Shown in pieces: positions 1 to 8,953 of a stretch of DNA of 64,000 bases. The notes beneath the pieces are model-generated. The model made no database searches. It was not told the DNA's origin and saw only the letters and a list, made by a program, of their open reading frames with translations. Made by a program: the position numbers and the translations under genes. Each line of letters starts with the position of its first letter. Position 1 is the stretch's first letter. Source of the stretch: Flavobacterium sp. (GTDB lineage Bacteria > Bacteroidota > Bacteroidia > Flavobacteriales > Flavobacteriaceae); the NCBI GenBank assembly GCA_016718345.1, contig JADKDN010000009.1:59447-123446 (forward strand), written 5' to 3'.

Positions 1-522
1 TGTGCTACTTCTCAAACAGTAACAATTTTGGTAAATTCAATTCCAGAGTTTTCGATTTCGGGCGTTTGTGATGGTACTGACTTTGTTTTAAGTAGCAGTC
101 AAGAAAATAATTCAGATAACTTGACCTATTCATGGTATAATGCTTTAAATGAAAAAATAGGAAGTTCTCCGACTGTTAAAATTACACAGAAAGGGAATTA
201 TAGTGTTGAGGTTGAAGATGGTAAATGTAAAGCTTCCAAAGATTTTGAGGTAAACAGTATATTTTGTGAAATTCCAAAAGGGATTTCACCAAATAATGAT
301 CAAAGAAATGACTCTTTTGACTTAAGAAATTTAACCGTAAACAAACTTGAGATTTTCGATAGATATGGAGTAAAGGTGTATAGTAAATTAAACTATCAAA
401 ACGAATGGGATGGAACAAGCGATAAAGGACAGAAATTACCCGATGGAACTTATTATTATGTGGTAGAATTTAAATCTGGTAAATCAAAAACAGGATGGGT
501 ATATCTTAATCGAGAGAATTAA
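1..522 (+). CDS. T9SS type B sorting domain surface protein, C-terminal part
   Basis: The reading frame is open from base 1, so the gene starts outside the window and only its last 173 codons are visible. The final ~85 residues, beginning near CEIPKGISPNND and ending in KSKTGWVYLNREN, match the type B C-terminal domain (gliding motility/CHU_C family) that targets proteins to the type IX secretion system. The part before it looks like an Ig/PKD-type repeat (GNYSVEVEDGKCKASKDFEV). The tail is nearly identical to the end of the next gene, so the two are tandem paralogues. By family knowledge such proteins are exported to the surface and often act in adhesion or gliding. Ligand and full size cannot be seen. 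Confidence 0.85.
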   Translation, partial: CATSQTVTILVNSIPEFSISGVCDGTDFVLSSSQENNSDNLTYSWYNALNEKIGSSPTVKITQKGNYSVEVEDGKCKASKDFEVNSIFCEIPKGISPNNDQRNDSFDLRNLTVNKLEIFDRYGVKVYSKLNYQNEWDGTSDKGQKLPDGTYYYVVEFKSGKSKTGWVYLNREN

Positions 523-718
523 TTATTTTTTAAAAAATAGTCAAAAAAATATATTATTCATAATTTCAACAAAAAAATCAAAATATTTTTCAACACTACT
601 ACGTTTTCGTATCCTCTGTAAGATATAATTACATAAAGAAGTTTAGTTTTTTGTATAGTTTTACAATCCAAACAAAAAACTAATAGTTTATTAAACAAAT
701 CTTAAAACTTTTTTAGTA

Positions 719-3700
719 ATGAAAAAAACAACTTGGACAATAGTTTTTTTATTAATCTTATCGTTTTCAAATATTTATTCACAAAATCGTCTTGTTAATG
801 GTGATTTTGAAAACGGAGGTAATGGCGTAGGTTTTAGTATAAATAGTTCGCAGTACCTACAATTATCTCCTCCATTTTCAGGAAATACTTCTCCTGGGAA
901 TTATGCAGTTACAGATAATCCTAAACTATTAAACACGGCTAATTTTATTGCTGGAGGAGATCATACTTCAGGTTCTGGAAAGATGCTTGTTGTAGATGCT
1001 ACAACTTCTGGAGGACAACAACGATTTTGGAGAGCTGGAGATAATGGAGGTGGAGCTTGTGGCTTGGCGGTAGGAACGGTTTATACATTCAGTTATTGGA
1101 TAAAATCTGTATCAACTCTTGTAACTGGGCCGAGTACACAGGCAGATATTAAGATCATTTTTAACAATGCCTCAAATATTACTTTAGTGTCTGGAAATAC
1201 CTTTGCCCCGTTACCTGCTTCGGGATGGCAACAAGTCATTTATACCTTTACACCAACCAATCAATGTGTTAATATTGAGATTTATGATAACAATCTAAGT
1301 GCAATTGGGAATGATTTTGCTGTAGATGATTTTTCATTGACCGCTCCACCTGCCCCATTAACTATTTCGAGTTCAAAATTAAATCCATCTTGTCCAAGAG
1401 CTTCAGATGCAACAATAGTAGCTTATCCTAATGGAGGTGTTGCTCCTTACACATTTTCTTTAGCAGGTACATCAACAGCAACTAATACATCTGGTATTTT
1501 TCAAGGATTAGCAGAAGGCAACTATACGGTTACTGTAACTGATTCTAACAATCCAGCTAGTGTAGCGACCACATCATCAATTTCTATTGTTGCACCGTTA
1601 GATTTAACATTATCTTCATCATCAACAGGTTGTAATTTTCCCGGCACACCAATAACACTTACAGCAGCAAACGGTGGAACTTCTTACAGTTGGACCGCTT
1701 CAACGGGAATTCAAATTTTGGAATCTGACGATGTTGTTTTGGTCAATCCTCAGGAAACTACAACCTACACAGTAACTTCAACAACTTCGTCTTTAACAAA
1801 ACCTAATTTAATTGAAAATGGAGATTTTGAATCGGGGACTTCAGGTTTTTTCTCAGATTATGGATATTCAACTTCAAATACAAGTGGTGCACAATTTGCT
1901 TATGGTGTTGTAAGCAATCCGAAAAACTGGTTTGTTGATTTTGTTACGAGTACTGATCATAGCGGTTCTGGTAAGATGTTGGTTGCTGATGGCGCTACGA
2001 ATCCTAATAAAGTTATTTGGTCACAATCATTACCAGTTGAAAATAATAAACAATATACTTTTTCGTTTTGGGCTCAAAATTTAGTTGCTAGTAACCCAGC
2101 TCAATTTCAGGTTTTGATAAATGGTGCGCCAATTACTATATCGCCTATATCAGCAGCTAATGGTTCCGCATCAGGTTGGACAAACATTACTGGAATTTGG
2201 AATTCAGTTAACGCCACGATAGCTACGATAAAAATCATTGATACAAACACGGCCTCGAGTGGTAATGACTTTGCATTAGATGACATTTCTTTTAGTACAC
2301 CAACTCCTAAAACTTGTAATCTATCTACTCAGTTAACAATAACTATTGGAGGTGTAAAGCCTATAACAAATTTTTCTTATCAAACTCCAGTTTGTAAAAG
2401 TGGTATAAATCCTATTCCATCTCCTGCTTTAGGTTTTACAAACGGAGGTGTATATTCTGAATTGACAGGCCTATTGTCAATTGATTCTGTTACTGGAGAA
2501 ATAAATTTAGCAGCTTCACCTAGTGGAACTTATACAGTTAAATATCTCGTTGCAGAAAATTCAGAAATCTGTCAAGCGGAAGGATTTTCAACATTTGATG
2601 TAATTATAAACGATCTTTTGCCAGCACCAGTGGTAACAACTCCTGTTAATTATTGTATCAATGCATCTGCTACAGCATTGTCTGCTACAGCATTATCTGG
2701 AGCTACTCTAAATTGGTATGGTACAGATGAGACAGGGGGAGTAGCATCATCAATTCCTACCACACCATTAACAACTTCAATAGGCTCAACAACCTATTAT
2801 GTGAGTCAAAGTGTTGGTGTTTGTGAAAGTTTGCGGGTACCAATTACAGTTACAATTAGTGATTTATCAATTCCAATATTTGCTGGTATACCACAATCAG
2901 TTTGTTCAGACTCAACTGTGCAGACTTTACCAATAGCTTCAGCAAATAATATTCAAGGAACATGGAATCCAGCTATTATTAATACTACAGCGACTACAAC
3001 ATATGTTTTCACACCCAATTCTGGACAATGTGCAACAACTGCAACAGTAACTATTAATGTTAATTCTAGTACGGTTCCAACATTTAATGTTGTGGAACCA
3101 ATATGTTCAGGAGTTGAACTTTCACCATTGCCTACAACATCTTTAAATAATATAATTGGTACTTGGTCACCAAATTTAGACAATACAATAACAAAAATTT
3201 ATACCTTTACGCCAAATTTAGGACAATGTGCGAGTAGTCAAACATTGACAATTTCAGTCAATTCGACTCCAGAGATTTCAGTATCAGCAGTTTGTGACGG
3301 AACGGATTTTGTTTTAAAAGTGAATCAAAATAATACGGATAATTTGGTATACTCATGGTATAATTCATCAGAAGAGAAAATAGGAAGTACACCTTCTATT
3401 AAAATTGATAAAGTAGGAAATTATGAAGTTGAGGTTGCTGATGGTGCATGTAAAGTTTCGAAAAATATTGAAGTAAATAGTATATATTGCGACATCCCAA
3501 AGGGAATTTCCCCAAATGGAGATACTAAGAATGATTCATTTGATTTAACAAACTTTAGTGTAAATAAGCTAGAGATTTTTAACAGATATGGAATTAAGGT
3601 TTACACCAAATCAGGATACAAAAACGAGTGGGATGGCACCAGCGACAAAGGCCAAGAATTACCAGACGGGACGTATTATTATGTAGTAGAGTTTGAGAGT

Positions 3701-3745
3701 GGTAAGTCCAAGACGGGCTGGGTTTATCTCAACAGAGAGCATTAA
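719..3745 (+). CDS. Large secreted T9SS type B adhesin-like protein
   Basis: This 1008-residue protein has a signal peptide at about residues 1-21. Two related modules begin with VNGDFENGG (~residue 25) and IENGDFESG (~365) and end in NDFA(V/L)DDxSF-type strands, resembling carbohydrate-binding or jelly-roll modules. A SprB-like repeat (NGGVAPYTFSL) lies at roughly 212-290, followed by several Ig/PKD-like repeats (NNIQGTWNPAI, NNIIGTWSPNL). The last ~90 residues form a type B C-terminal T9SS signal (KGISPNGDTKNDSFD ... WDGTSDKGQELPDGTYYYV). The frame is uninterrupted. It lies 30 bp upstream of a SprF/PorP-like gene; type B cargo in this phylum commonly needs such a partner for secretion. An adhesin or gliding role is inferred. 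Confidence 0.88.
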   Translation: MKKTTWTIVFLLILSFSNIYSQNRLVNGDFENGGNGVGFSINSSQYLQLSPPFSGNTSPGNYAVTDNPKLLNTANFIAGGDHTSGSGKMLVVDATTSGGQQRFWRAGDNGGGACGLAVGTVYTFSYWIKSVSTLVTGPSTQADIKIIFNNASNITLVSGNTFAPLPASGWQQVIYTFTPTNQCVNIEIYDNNLSAIGNDFAVDDFSLTAPPAPLTISSSKLNPSCPRASDATIVAYPNGGVAPYTFSLAGTSTATNTSGIFQGLAEGNYTVTVTDSNNPASVATTSSISIVAPLDLTLSSSSTGCNFPGTPITLTAANGGTSYSWTASTGIQILESDDVVLVNPQETTTYTVTSTTSSLTKPNLIENGDFESGTSGFFSDYGYSTSNTSGAQFAYGVVSNPKNWFVDFVTSTDHSGSGKMLVADGATNPNKVIWSQSLPVENNKQYTFSFWAQNLVASNPAQFQVLINGAPITISPISAANGSASGWTNITGIWNSVNATIATIKIIDTNTASSGNDFALDDISFSTPTPKTCNLSTQLTITIGGVKPITNFSYQTPVCKSGINPIPSPALGFTNGGVYSELTGLLSIDSVTGEINLAASPSGTYTVKYLVAENSEICQAEGFSTFDVIINDLLPAPVVTTPVNYCINASATALSATALSGATLNWYGTDETGGVASSIPTTPLTTSIGSTTYYVSQSVGVCESLRVPITVTISDLSIPIFAGIPQSVCSDSTVQTLPIASANNIQGTWNPAIINTTATTTYVFTPNSGQCATTATVTINVNSSTVPTFNVVEPICSGVELSPLPTTSLNNIIGTWSPNLDNTITKIYTFTPNLGQCASSQTLTISVNSTPEISVSAVCDGTDFVLKVNQNNTDNLVYSWYNSSEEKIGSTPSIKIDKVGNYEVEVADGACKVSKNIEVNSIYCDIPKGISPNGDTKNDSFDLTNFSVNKLEIFNRYGIKVYTKSGYKNEWDGTSDKGQELPDGTYYYVVEFESGKSKTGWVYLNREH

Positions 3746-3775
3746 TTTTTAAACAGTAATTAAACAAAACATAAC

Positions 3776-4699
3776 ATGAAGAAAATACATTTCATTGTCC
3801 TATTAGCCTTAGGTTTTTTAAGTGAGAGCCAAGCCCAACAAGACCCACATTATACGCAGTACATGTATAATATGAATGTTATCAATCCCGCCTATGCAGG
3901 TTCAAAAGAGAATCTTTCCTTTGGGTTGTTGTACAGAAAACAGTGGGTAGATATCGAAGATGCCCCATCCACATTTACCCTTTCAGGCTCTTCACCCGTT
4001 GGTAAGAATGTAGGGATAGGACTGTCTGTTATTTCAGATAAGATAGGACCAGTAGAGGAAAACAATGTCTATGGAGATTTCTCCTACACCTTGAACCTAG
4101 GAGGAGAACATCGACTAGCCTTGGGTTTAAAAGCAGGTGCCACCTTTAACAAAGTAGACTTGTTAAGTGATATCGGAAACGGTTTTGTTCCAGATGCTGA
4201 TGACCCAGCCTTCTCCAAAAACACCAACAATACTTTTTTAAATATTGGAACCGGATTATTTTACTACACCAATAAATATTATGTAGCCTTTTCCGTTCCT
4301 AATATGTTAAAATCAACCCATTTGGATTACGATGGTAAGAAATTCGGTACCGAATCCCTACACTACTTCCTAACAGGAGGCTATGTATTTGATTTGAATC
4401 CTAATCTAAAATTCAAGCCTTTTGCGATGCTAAAATCAGCCTTTGATGCACCTCTATCTGTAGATGCTTCCACCAACTTTTTGATTTATGACAAACTCGA
4501 ATTGGGAGCAACCTATCGACTAGAAGACAGCTTTGGAGCGATGATTAACTTTGCCATTACCCCTAACCTAAGAATAGGATATGCCTATGACCATATCGTC
4601 TCTGATTTAAATGTAACAACACCTTCGTCTCATGAGGTTATTTTGTTGTTTGATTTGAACTTCCCAAAGAAAGTTTCCCAATCACCACGATATTTCTAA
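3776..4699 (+). CDS. PorP/SprF family type IX secretion membrane protein
   Basis: The protein has 307 residues with a signal peptide ending near SESQA-QQD. The mature N-terminus carries the family hallmark QDPHYTQYMYNMNVINPAYA, and the rest alternates as expected for an outer-membrane beta-barrel (GIGLSVISDKIGP, ELGATYRLEDSFGAM). SprF in Flavobacterium johnsoniae is required for secretion of the type B adhesin SprB. Placed 30 bp after a type B protein gene and 18 bp before an OmpA-type gene, this copy is probably the dedicated partner of the upstream adhesin. Base composition in this gene and the next is somewhat richer in C than in the adhesins. Confidence 0.9.
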   Translation: MKKIHFIVLLALGFLSESQAQQDPHYTQYMYNMNVINPAYAGSKENLSFGLLYRKQWVDIEDAPSTFTLSGSSPVGKNVGIGLSVISDKIGPVEENNVYGDFSYTLNLGGEHRLALGLKAGATFNKVDLLSDIGNGFVPDADDPAFSKNTNNTFLNIGTGLFYYTNKYYVAFSVPNMLKSTHLDYDGKKFGTESLHYFLTGGYVFDLNPNLKFKPFAMLKSAFDAPLSVDASTNFLIYDKLELGATYRLEDSFGAMINFAITPNLRIGYAYDHIVSDLNVTTPSSHEVILLFDLNFPKKVSQSPRYF

Positions 4700-4717
4700 C
4701 CTAAAGCAAGCCTAAAA

Positions 4718-6586
4718 ATGAAAAAACTATATATCATATTCAGTTTAGCACTAGTAAGCACTAGTCTCTGTGCCCAAACTACAGCCACCAAAAAAGCAGA
4801 TAAGTTATTTAACCAATACAAATATGTTGCCGCAACCGAAGAATACCTCAAACTGGTAAACAACGGCAAAGCCGATGGTTATGTATACAAACAACTAGCC
4901 GATAGCTATTACAACATTTTCAATACAGCAGAAGCAGTAAAATGGTATGCCAAGGCAACAGAAACCAATCAAGAAGCTGAAACCTATTACCGTTATGCAC
5001 AAATGCTAAAAGGCAATGGTAAATACACAGAGGCAAATACACAAATGAAAAAATTTGCCAGTTTAGCTCCAAACGACCAACGTGCTAAAACATTCTTAGA
5101 AAACCCTAATTACATTCCACAATTGTTGGATAAAGCAAAACTATTTGATGTTAAAATACTCGATATTAATAGTGAAAAATCAGATTTTGGAGCCATTCTA
5201 TACGACAACAGCCTTTACTTCTCCAGCGCAAGAAATGCAGCTAGAAAAGAATACGGATGGAATAAAGAGCCTTTTTTAGACATTTACAGAGCCGATTATA
5301 ATGCCGATGGAACCATAACAAATCCTAGCACTGTAGATGCCTTAAATTCAAAATATCATGAAGGTTCGGTAACGGTAAGTGCCGATGGGAACAGTCTGTA
5401 TTTTTCAAGTGATAGTTTTAGAGAATCTTCTTTTCAAAAAGACAAAGCAGCCAATCTAAAACAAGGAAGAAATAATCTATACAAGGCTACTAAAGAAGGG
5501 GATAGTTGGTCAAATGTAACCGCGCTACCTTTTAACAGCGCAGCCTACTCAATTAGCAACCCGAGTTTGAGTAGAGACGGAAAAACCTTATACTTCTCAT
5601 CGGACATGCCAGGAAGTATTGGAGGAGTAGATATTTGGAAAGTAGCCGTAAATAAAGACGGAAGTTTTGGCAAACCGGAGAATTTAGGCATCAAAATCAA
5701 CACCGAAGGAGCAGAGAGTTTCCCTTTTATCTCTGATGATAATACTACCTTGTACTACGCTTCTAGCGGCAAACCAGGTTTAGGAGGGTTGGATATCTTT
5801 AAAGCCGACTTGGCCAAAGGTACTGAAGCAGTGAACTTGGGCAAACCTGTCAATACAGAAAAAGACGACTTTGCTTTTAGCTTTAACAAAGACAAAAAAA
5901 TAGGATTCCTATCCAGTAATAGAAATGGCAATGATGACATCTTTGGTGCTACTCCCATTTGTGGAGTACAACTCTTAGCACTAGTCACCGATGCTAAGAC
6001 TAGTGCCATACTATCGAATGCTACTGTAGCTATAGTAGATGATAAAAGTAATGTTATCGCTACCGAACAATCTAATGAAAAAGGAGAAGTACGCTACGCT
6101 ATAGAATGCGACAAAGCCTATGTCATTAAGGCTTCAAAAGACGGCTATGAAAGCAACACCTTTGCAGTAGCCAAAGGTAGAGAACCACAGGCAACAGTCA
6201 ATGCTGCTTTAAACCCAATCGAAGCCATTGTCACCGAAACAGAGGTGGTATTACAGCCGATTTATTTTGATTTCGACAAACACAACATCACCCAAGCAGC
6301 AGCAACTGAGTTAGACAAACTGGTTCAGGTGATGAAAAGCAACGATAAGTTAATCATACTAGCAAAATCACACACCGATTACAGAGGAAGCGATGCTTAC
6401 AACCTAGCCTTATCCGATAGAAGAGCCAAAGCAACCGTGCAATACATCATCTCTAAAGGAATATCCGCGAAGAGAATCACCGGGAAAGGATACGGAAGAA
6501 CTGAACCAAAGGTAGATTGTAAAGGCAATTGTTCCGATGAACAACATGCGCAAAATAGAAGATCAGAATTCTTGATTGTGAAGTAG
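4718..6586 (+). CDS. OmpA family protein with TPR and PD40 repeats
   Basis: This 622-residue protein has a signal peptide (about 1-19, ...TSLCAQ), TPR-like helices (~25-110, KLFNQYKYVAATEEY, YRYAQMLKGNGKYTEA), and PD40/WD40-like blades (~150-405) with repeats such as KTLYFSSDMPGSIGGVDIW and TTLYYASSGKPGLGGLDIF. A carboxypeptidase-regulatory-like domain follows (~415-490), then a C-terminal OmpA peptidoglycan-binding domain (~505-622, IYFDFDKHNIT and LALSDRRAKATVQYI). This architecture is typical of the OmpA partner encoded after SprF/PorP-like genes. It probably anchors the secretion or adhesin assembly to peptidoglycan. It is the last gene before a clear terminator. The frame is intact. Confidence 0.9.
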   Translation: MKKLYIIFSLALVSTSLCAQTTATKKADKLFNQYKYVAATEEYLKLVNNGKADGYVYKQLADSYYNIFNTAEAVKWYAKATETNQEAETYYRYAQMLKGNGKYTEANTQMKKFASLAPNDQRAKTFLENPNYIPQLLDKAKLFDVKILDINSEKSDFGAILYDNSLYFSSARNAARKEYGWNKEPFLDIYRADYNADGTITNPSTVDALNSKYHEGSVTVSADGNSLYFSSDSFRESSFQKDKAANLKQGRNNLYKATKEGDSWSNVTALPFNSAAYSISNPSLSRDGKTLYFSSDMPGSIGGVDIWKVAVNKDGSFGKPENLGIKINTEGAESFPFISDDNTTLYYASSGKPGLGGLDIFKADLAKGTEAVNLGKPVNTEKDDFAFSFNKDKKIGFLSSNRNGNDDIFGATPICGVQLLALVTDAKTSAILSNATVAIVDDKSNVIATEQSNEKGEVRYAIECDKAYVIKASKDGYESNTFAVAKGREPQATVNAALNPIEAIVTETEVVLQPIYFDFDKHNITQAAATELDKLVQVMKSNDKLIILAKSHTDYRGSDAYNLALSDRRAKATVQYIISKGISAKRITGKGYGRTEPKVDCKGNCSDEQHAQNRRSEFLIVK

Positions 6587-6605
6587 GGCAACCATTTTAG
6601 AATAC

Positions 6606-6634
6606 AAAACCGAGTTATTTGACTCGGTTTTTTT
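6606..6634 (+). terminator. Rho-independent terminator of the SprF/OmpA operon
   Basis: A 9-bp perfect stem (AAACCGAGT/ACTCGGTTT) with a 6-nt loop is followed by a T run, 20 bp after the OmpA-type gene. It closes the rightward cluster that starts with the adhesin genes. Confidence 0.85.
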
Positions 6635-6921
6635 GTTTCAACAAGGTTAACTTAATTAAATTCTTTGTAAAATAATATTAGTATACGCCTACATCAATAT
6701 AGAACTTTTAAACTTTAAAATAGATTTTGCATTGATTCGAGAAAAAAATTCGTCAATACGTTTGCGGTTAATGATAATTGAAAATTATTATAGCTTTGAA
6801 AAACATTATTTTTTAAAACACATGCAGAGTAATAAATCTTAAGGTAAATTAATTTTAGATGTATTGCGAAATGATTAATCGTATGTCTGCCACGTAGAAA
6901 TTGTATATTAATTGAGTTTTT
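6635..6921. other. Gene-free AT-rich interval
   Basis: Very AT-rich DNA between the two converging operons. A leftward open stretch of 69 codons is present (6715-6924), but it has no recognisable domain and its proposed start lies inside the neighbouring terminator hairpin. No gene can be supported here. Confidence 0.6.
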
Positions 6922-6953
6922 CATTATAAAAGAGGCTATTTAAGCCTCTTTAT
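6922..6953 (-). terminator. Terminator downstream of the leftward lipoprotein operon
   Basis: A long hairpin (core AAAGAGGCT/AGCCTCTTT, extended by AT pairs) lies about 25 bp past the end of the DUF5689 gene. It is nearly symmetric and could act in both directions. Confidence 0.75.
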
Positions 6954-6975
6954 AATGTATTTAGCTAATGCTAAT

Positions 6976-8303
6976 TTAATTAGCCGTAATTTTAACATTA
7001 TCAATTTCCCAAGTAGCGGCAGCACTAGTTGTAGAAGTATATTTAAAAGCAATATAAACGTTACCATTTCCTATTCCAGTATATGCTGAAATATCAACAA
7101 GTCCAGAGTTCGTCCATACAAAATTACTGTTAACCGGAGCTAAAGTTGCAGTTAAGGTTGTCCAAGTTGCCGATTCAGGATTTCCAGAACCACTGTAATT
7201 TTTAGAAATCAAGACTGTTAACGCATTACCTGAGAATCTTGTAGCAGAATCGAAACTTAAAGAGGCTGATGTAACAGCAGATAAATCTTGGGCAGGAGTT
7301 ATCAACCAATCTTCGTTACTATTGTTAGAACTATTAACAAAACCTGTCATTACTACACACGGAGCTGGATTACCAAATCGTGTTTCTATTTTCCAAACTT
7401 GGGCTCCAGTAGCACTGAAATTTATCCATTCAGATAATCCACTATCAAATGTTTCATTAAAAGCAGGAACAAAGCGAGGATTATTTAATTGTACATCGTT
7501 CTCTGTTCTTGGCATGAACTGATAAAATGTTCTAAATTTAGTCATAACTCCTCTAACTTTTCCACTACCAGTAGGCCTTTTTTTCAAACCAAAAACAGAG
7601 TAGGAGCTCACCCGGAATGTCGTAGTATTTCCATCAGCATCTACTAAAATATTATTGGTAGCGCCTCCTATTTCATTATTAGAATTATAATATGTTTTAT
7701 CAGGATCATTCTCTTTAAATTGAACATTATCAAATTCAATTAATTTATTCAAATATGAATCGTTCTCAGCTTCTTTTACAGAAGATAGACGAATTACGAT
7801 ATTATCTTCATTTATTTTTGAACAAGAACTTGTAATTACGTCTCTGTAGTGTATCCTGAAATTCTTCCTACTTCATCATCAGATGTTATATCTGGAGTAT
7901 AATTGTTAAATAAGGAACCAATTACCGTTGATCCAAATTCTGTTACAAAATAGCGATCTTTCATATTGACATAAACTTTTCTTCCAGGTTCAAATTTAGT
8001 GTAAAGGTTATAATCGTCAATTGGCATACTAAAACCTATCTTTCCGTCAATAGAAACTAATGAAATAGATTTGTAAAAATTACCTCCTTCATCACTTGAA
8101 GTGACATAGGCTTCTATGATATCTTCGGTCTCATATTTTTTGTATGAGGGTGTTGCCTGAGAAGTTATATCAGAGACTTGTTTTGTTGGAGTTAGGTTTG
8201 AACATTCGCTAGATAAATCTGGAACATCATAAATATCACTATTAACACAGCTTACTATAGTTGATAGAGTGAGAATTGAGATTATTGTTTTTAAAATTTT
8301 CAT
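6976..8303 (-). pseudogene. DUF5689-type lipoprotein with choice-of-anchor J-like C-terminus, frameshifted
   Basis: Two open pieces (8303-7836 and 7752-6976) form one protein of about 440 residues. The first begins MKILKTIISILTLSTIVSC, a lipoprotein signal with the lipobox Cys, and runs to GRISGYTTET. The missing link is readable in the shifted frame as DVITSSCSKINEDNIVIRLS followed by SVKEAENDSYLNKLIEFDNV, giving the DUF5689 pattern. So one indel lies close to 7836. The last ~150 residues (FDSGLSEWINFSATGAQVW ... VYIAFKYTSTTSAAATWEID) resemble a galactose-binding-like choice-of-anchor J domain. It is the third gene of a TonB-receptor operon, 6 bp after the preceding lipoprotein. A surface ligand-binding role is inferred. 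Confidence 0.8.
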
Positions 8304-8309
8304 AATGTT

Positions 8310-8941
8310 TTATTTTATAGTGTAGAGGTATAAATTATTGACTTGAAATAAGCCGTCAAGAGCAGTATCAGTACCTGATCCCTATTTGCTTTAAATCAAT
8401 ATAAATATTTTTGAATTAGTATATTTGTTTAAACTAATTTCTCCTGAATTAATAAAGGTATATCCCTTAGTATTTCTGTCTGCAATTTTTGCATTTAGCT
8501 TAGTCCATTTTGCAGTTAGAACATTAGTTCCGTCAAAATTACTTGACACATATACTTCTAGTTTATTAGCATCACTTGAAACAAAATTTTGTGCCGTTTG
8601 AAAAGAAAATTTAACATCTTCATATTCACTAATATCTAATGAGGGAGAAATTAACCAACTAACATTTTTTGAGTCTAGACTACCAAAAGTATTAAATTGT
8701 GCGTATCCGTCTTCTTCAAAGATTCTCTCAAACCACAAAACAGAACCTTTTTCTGCAAAATTTGTCCATCCTGTGAGATCTAATACTGTATTGTGTTGAA
8801 TTTCATCAAGATTTTGAAAATCTTCGGAATAAAAAGGAATTTTTATTTCAGGAATAGCAAATTCATCATCATTAACGCAACTTGTAAACAACCCTAAACA
8901 TAGAATTGACAAGAAAATAGGTTTTATAAATATATTTTCAT
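8310..8941 (-). pseudogene. Choice-of-anchor J domain lipoprotein, frameshifted
   Basis: The main open part (8912-8391) reads ...SILCLGLFTSC (lipobox) and then a beta-rich domain (YSEDFQNLDEIQHNTVLDLT, GWTNFAEKGSVLWFERIF, LISPSLDISEYEDVKFSFQT) of the choice-of-anchor J type. The natural ATG at 8941 is out of frame by one base: one more A in the run after ATG would give MKNIFIKPIFLSILCLGLF. At the other end the protein continues in frame beyond an early stop as GSGTDTALDGLFQVNNLYLY and stops at 8310, so the C-terminus is also interrupted by indels near 8360-8395. The operon context (12 bp after the TonB receptor) suggests a surface lipoprotein serving the receptor. Confidence 0.75.
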
Positions 8942-8953
8942 GGTTTAATTAAT

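Noticed and set aside
6715..6924. Leftward 69-codon open frame in the gap after the OmpA operon
   Set aside because: No recognisable domain, extreme AT content, and the start falls within a terminator hairpin.
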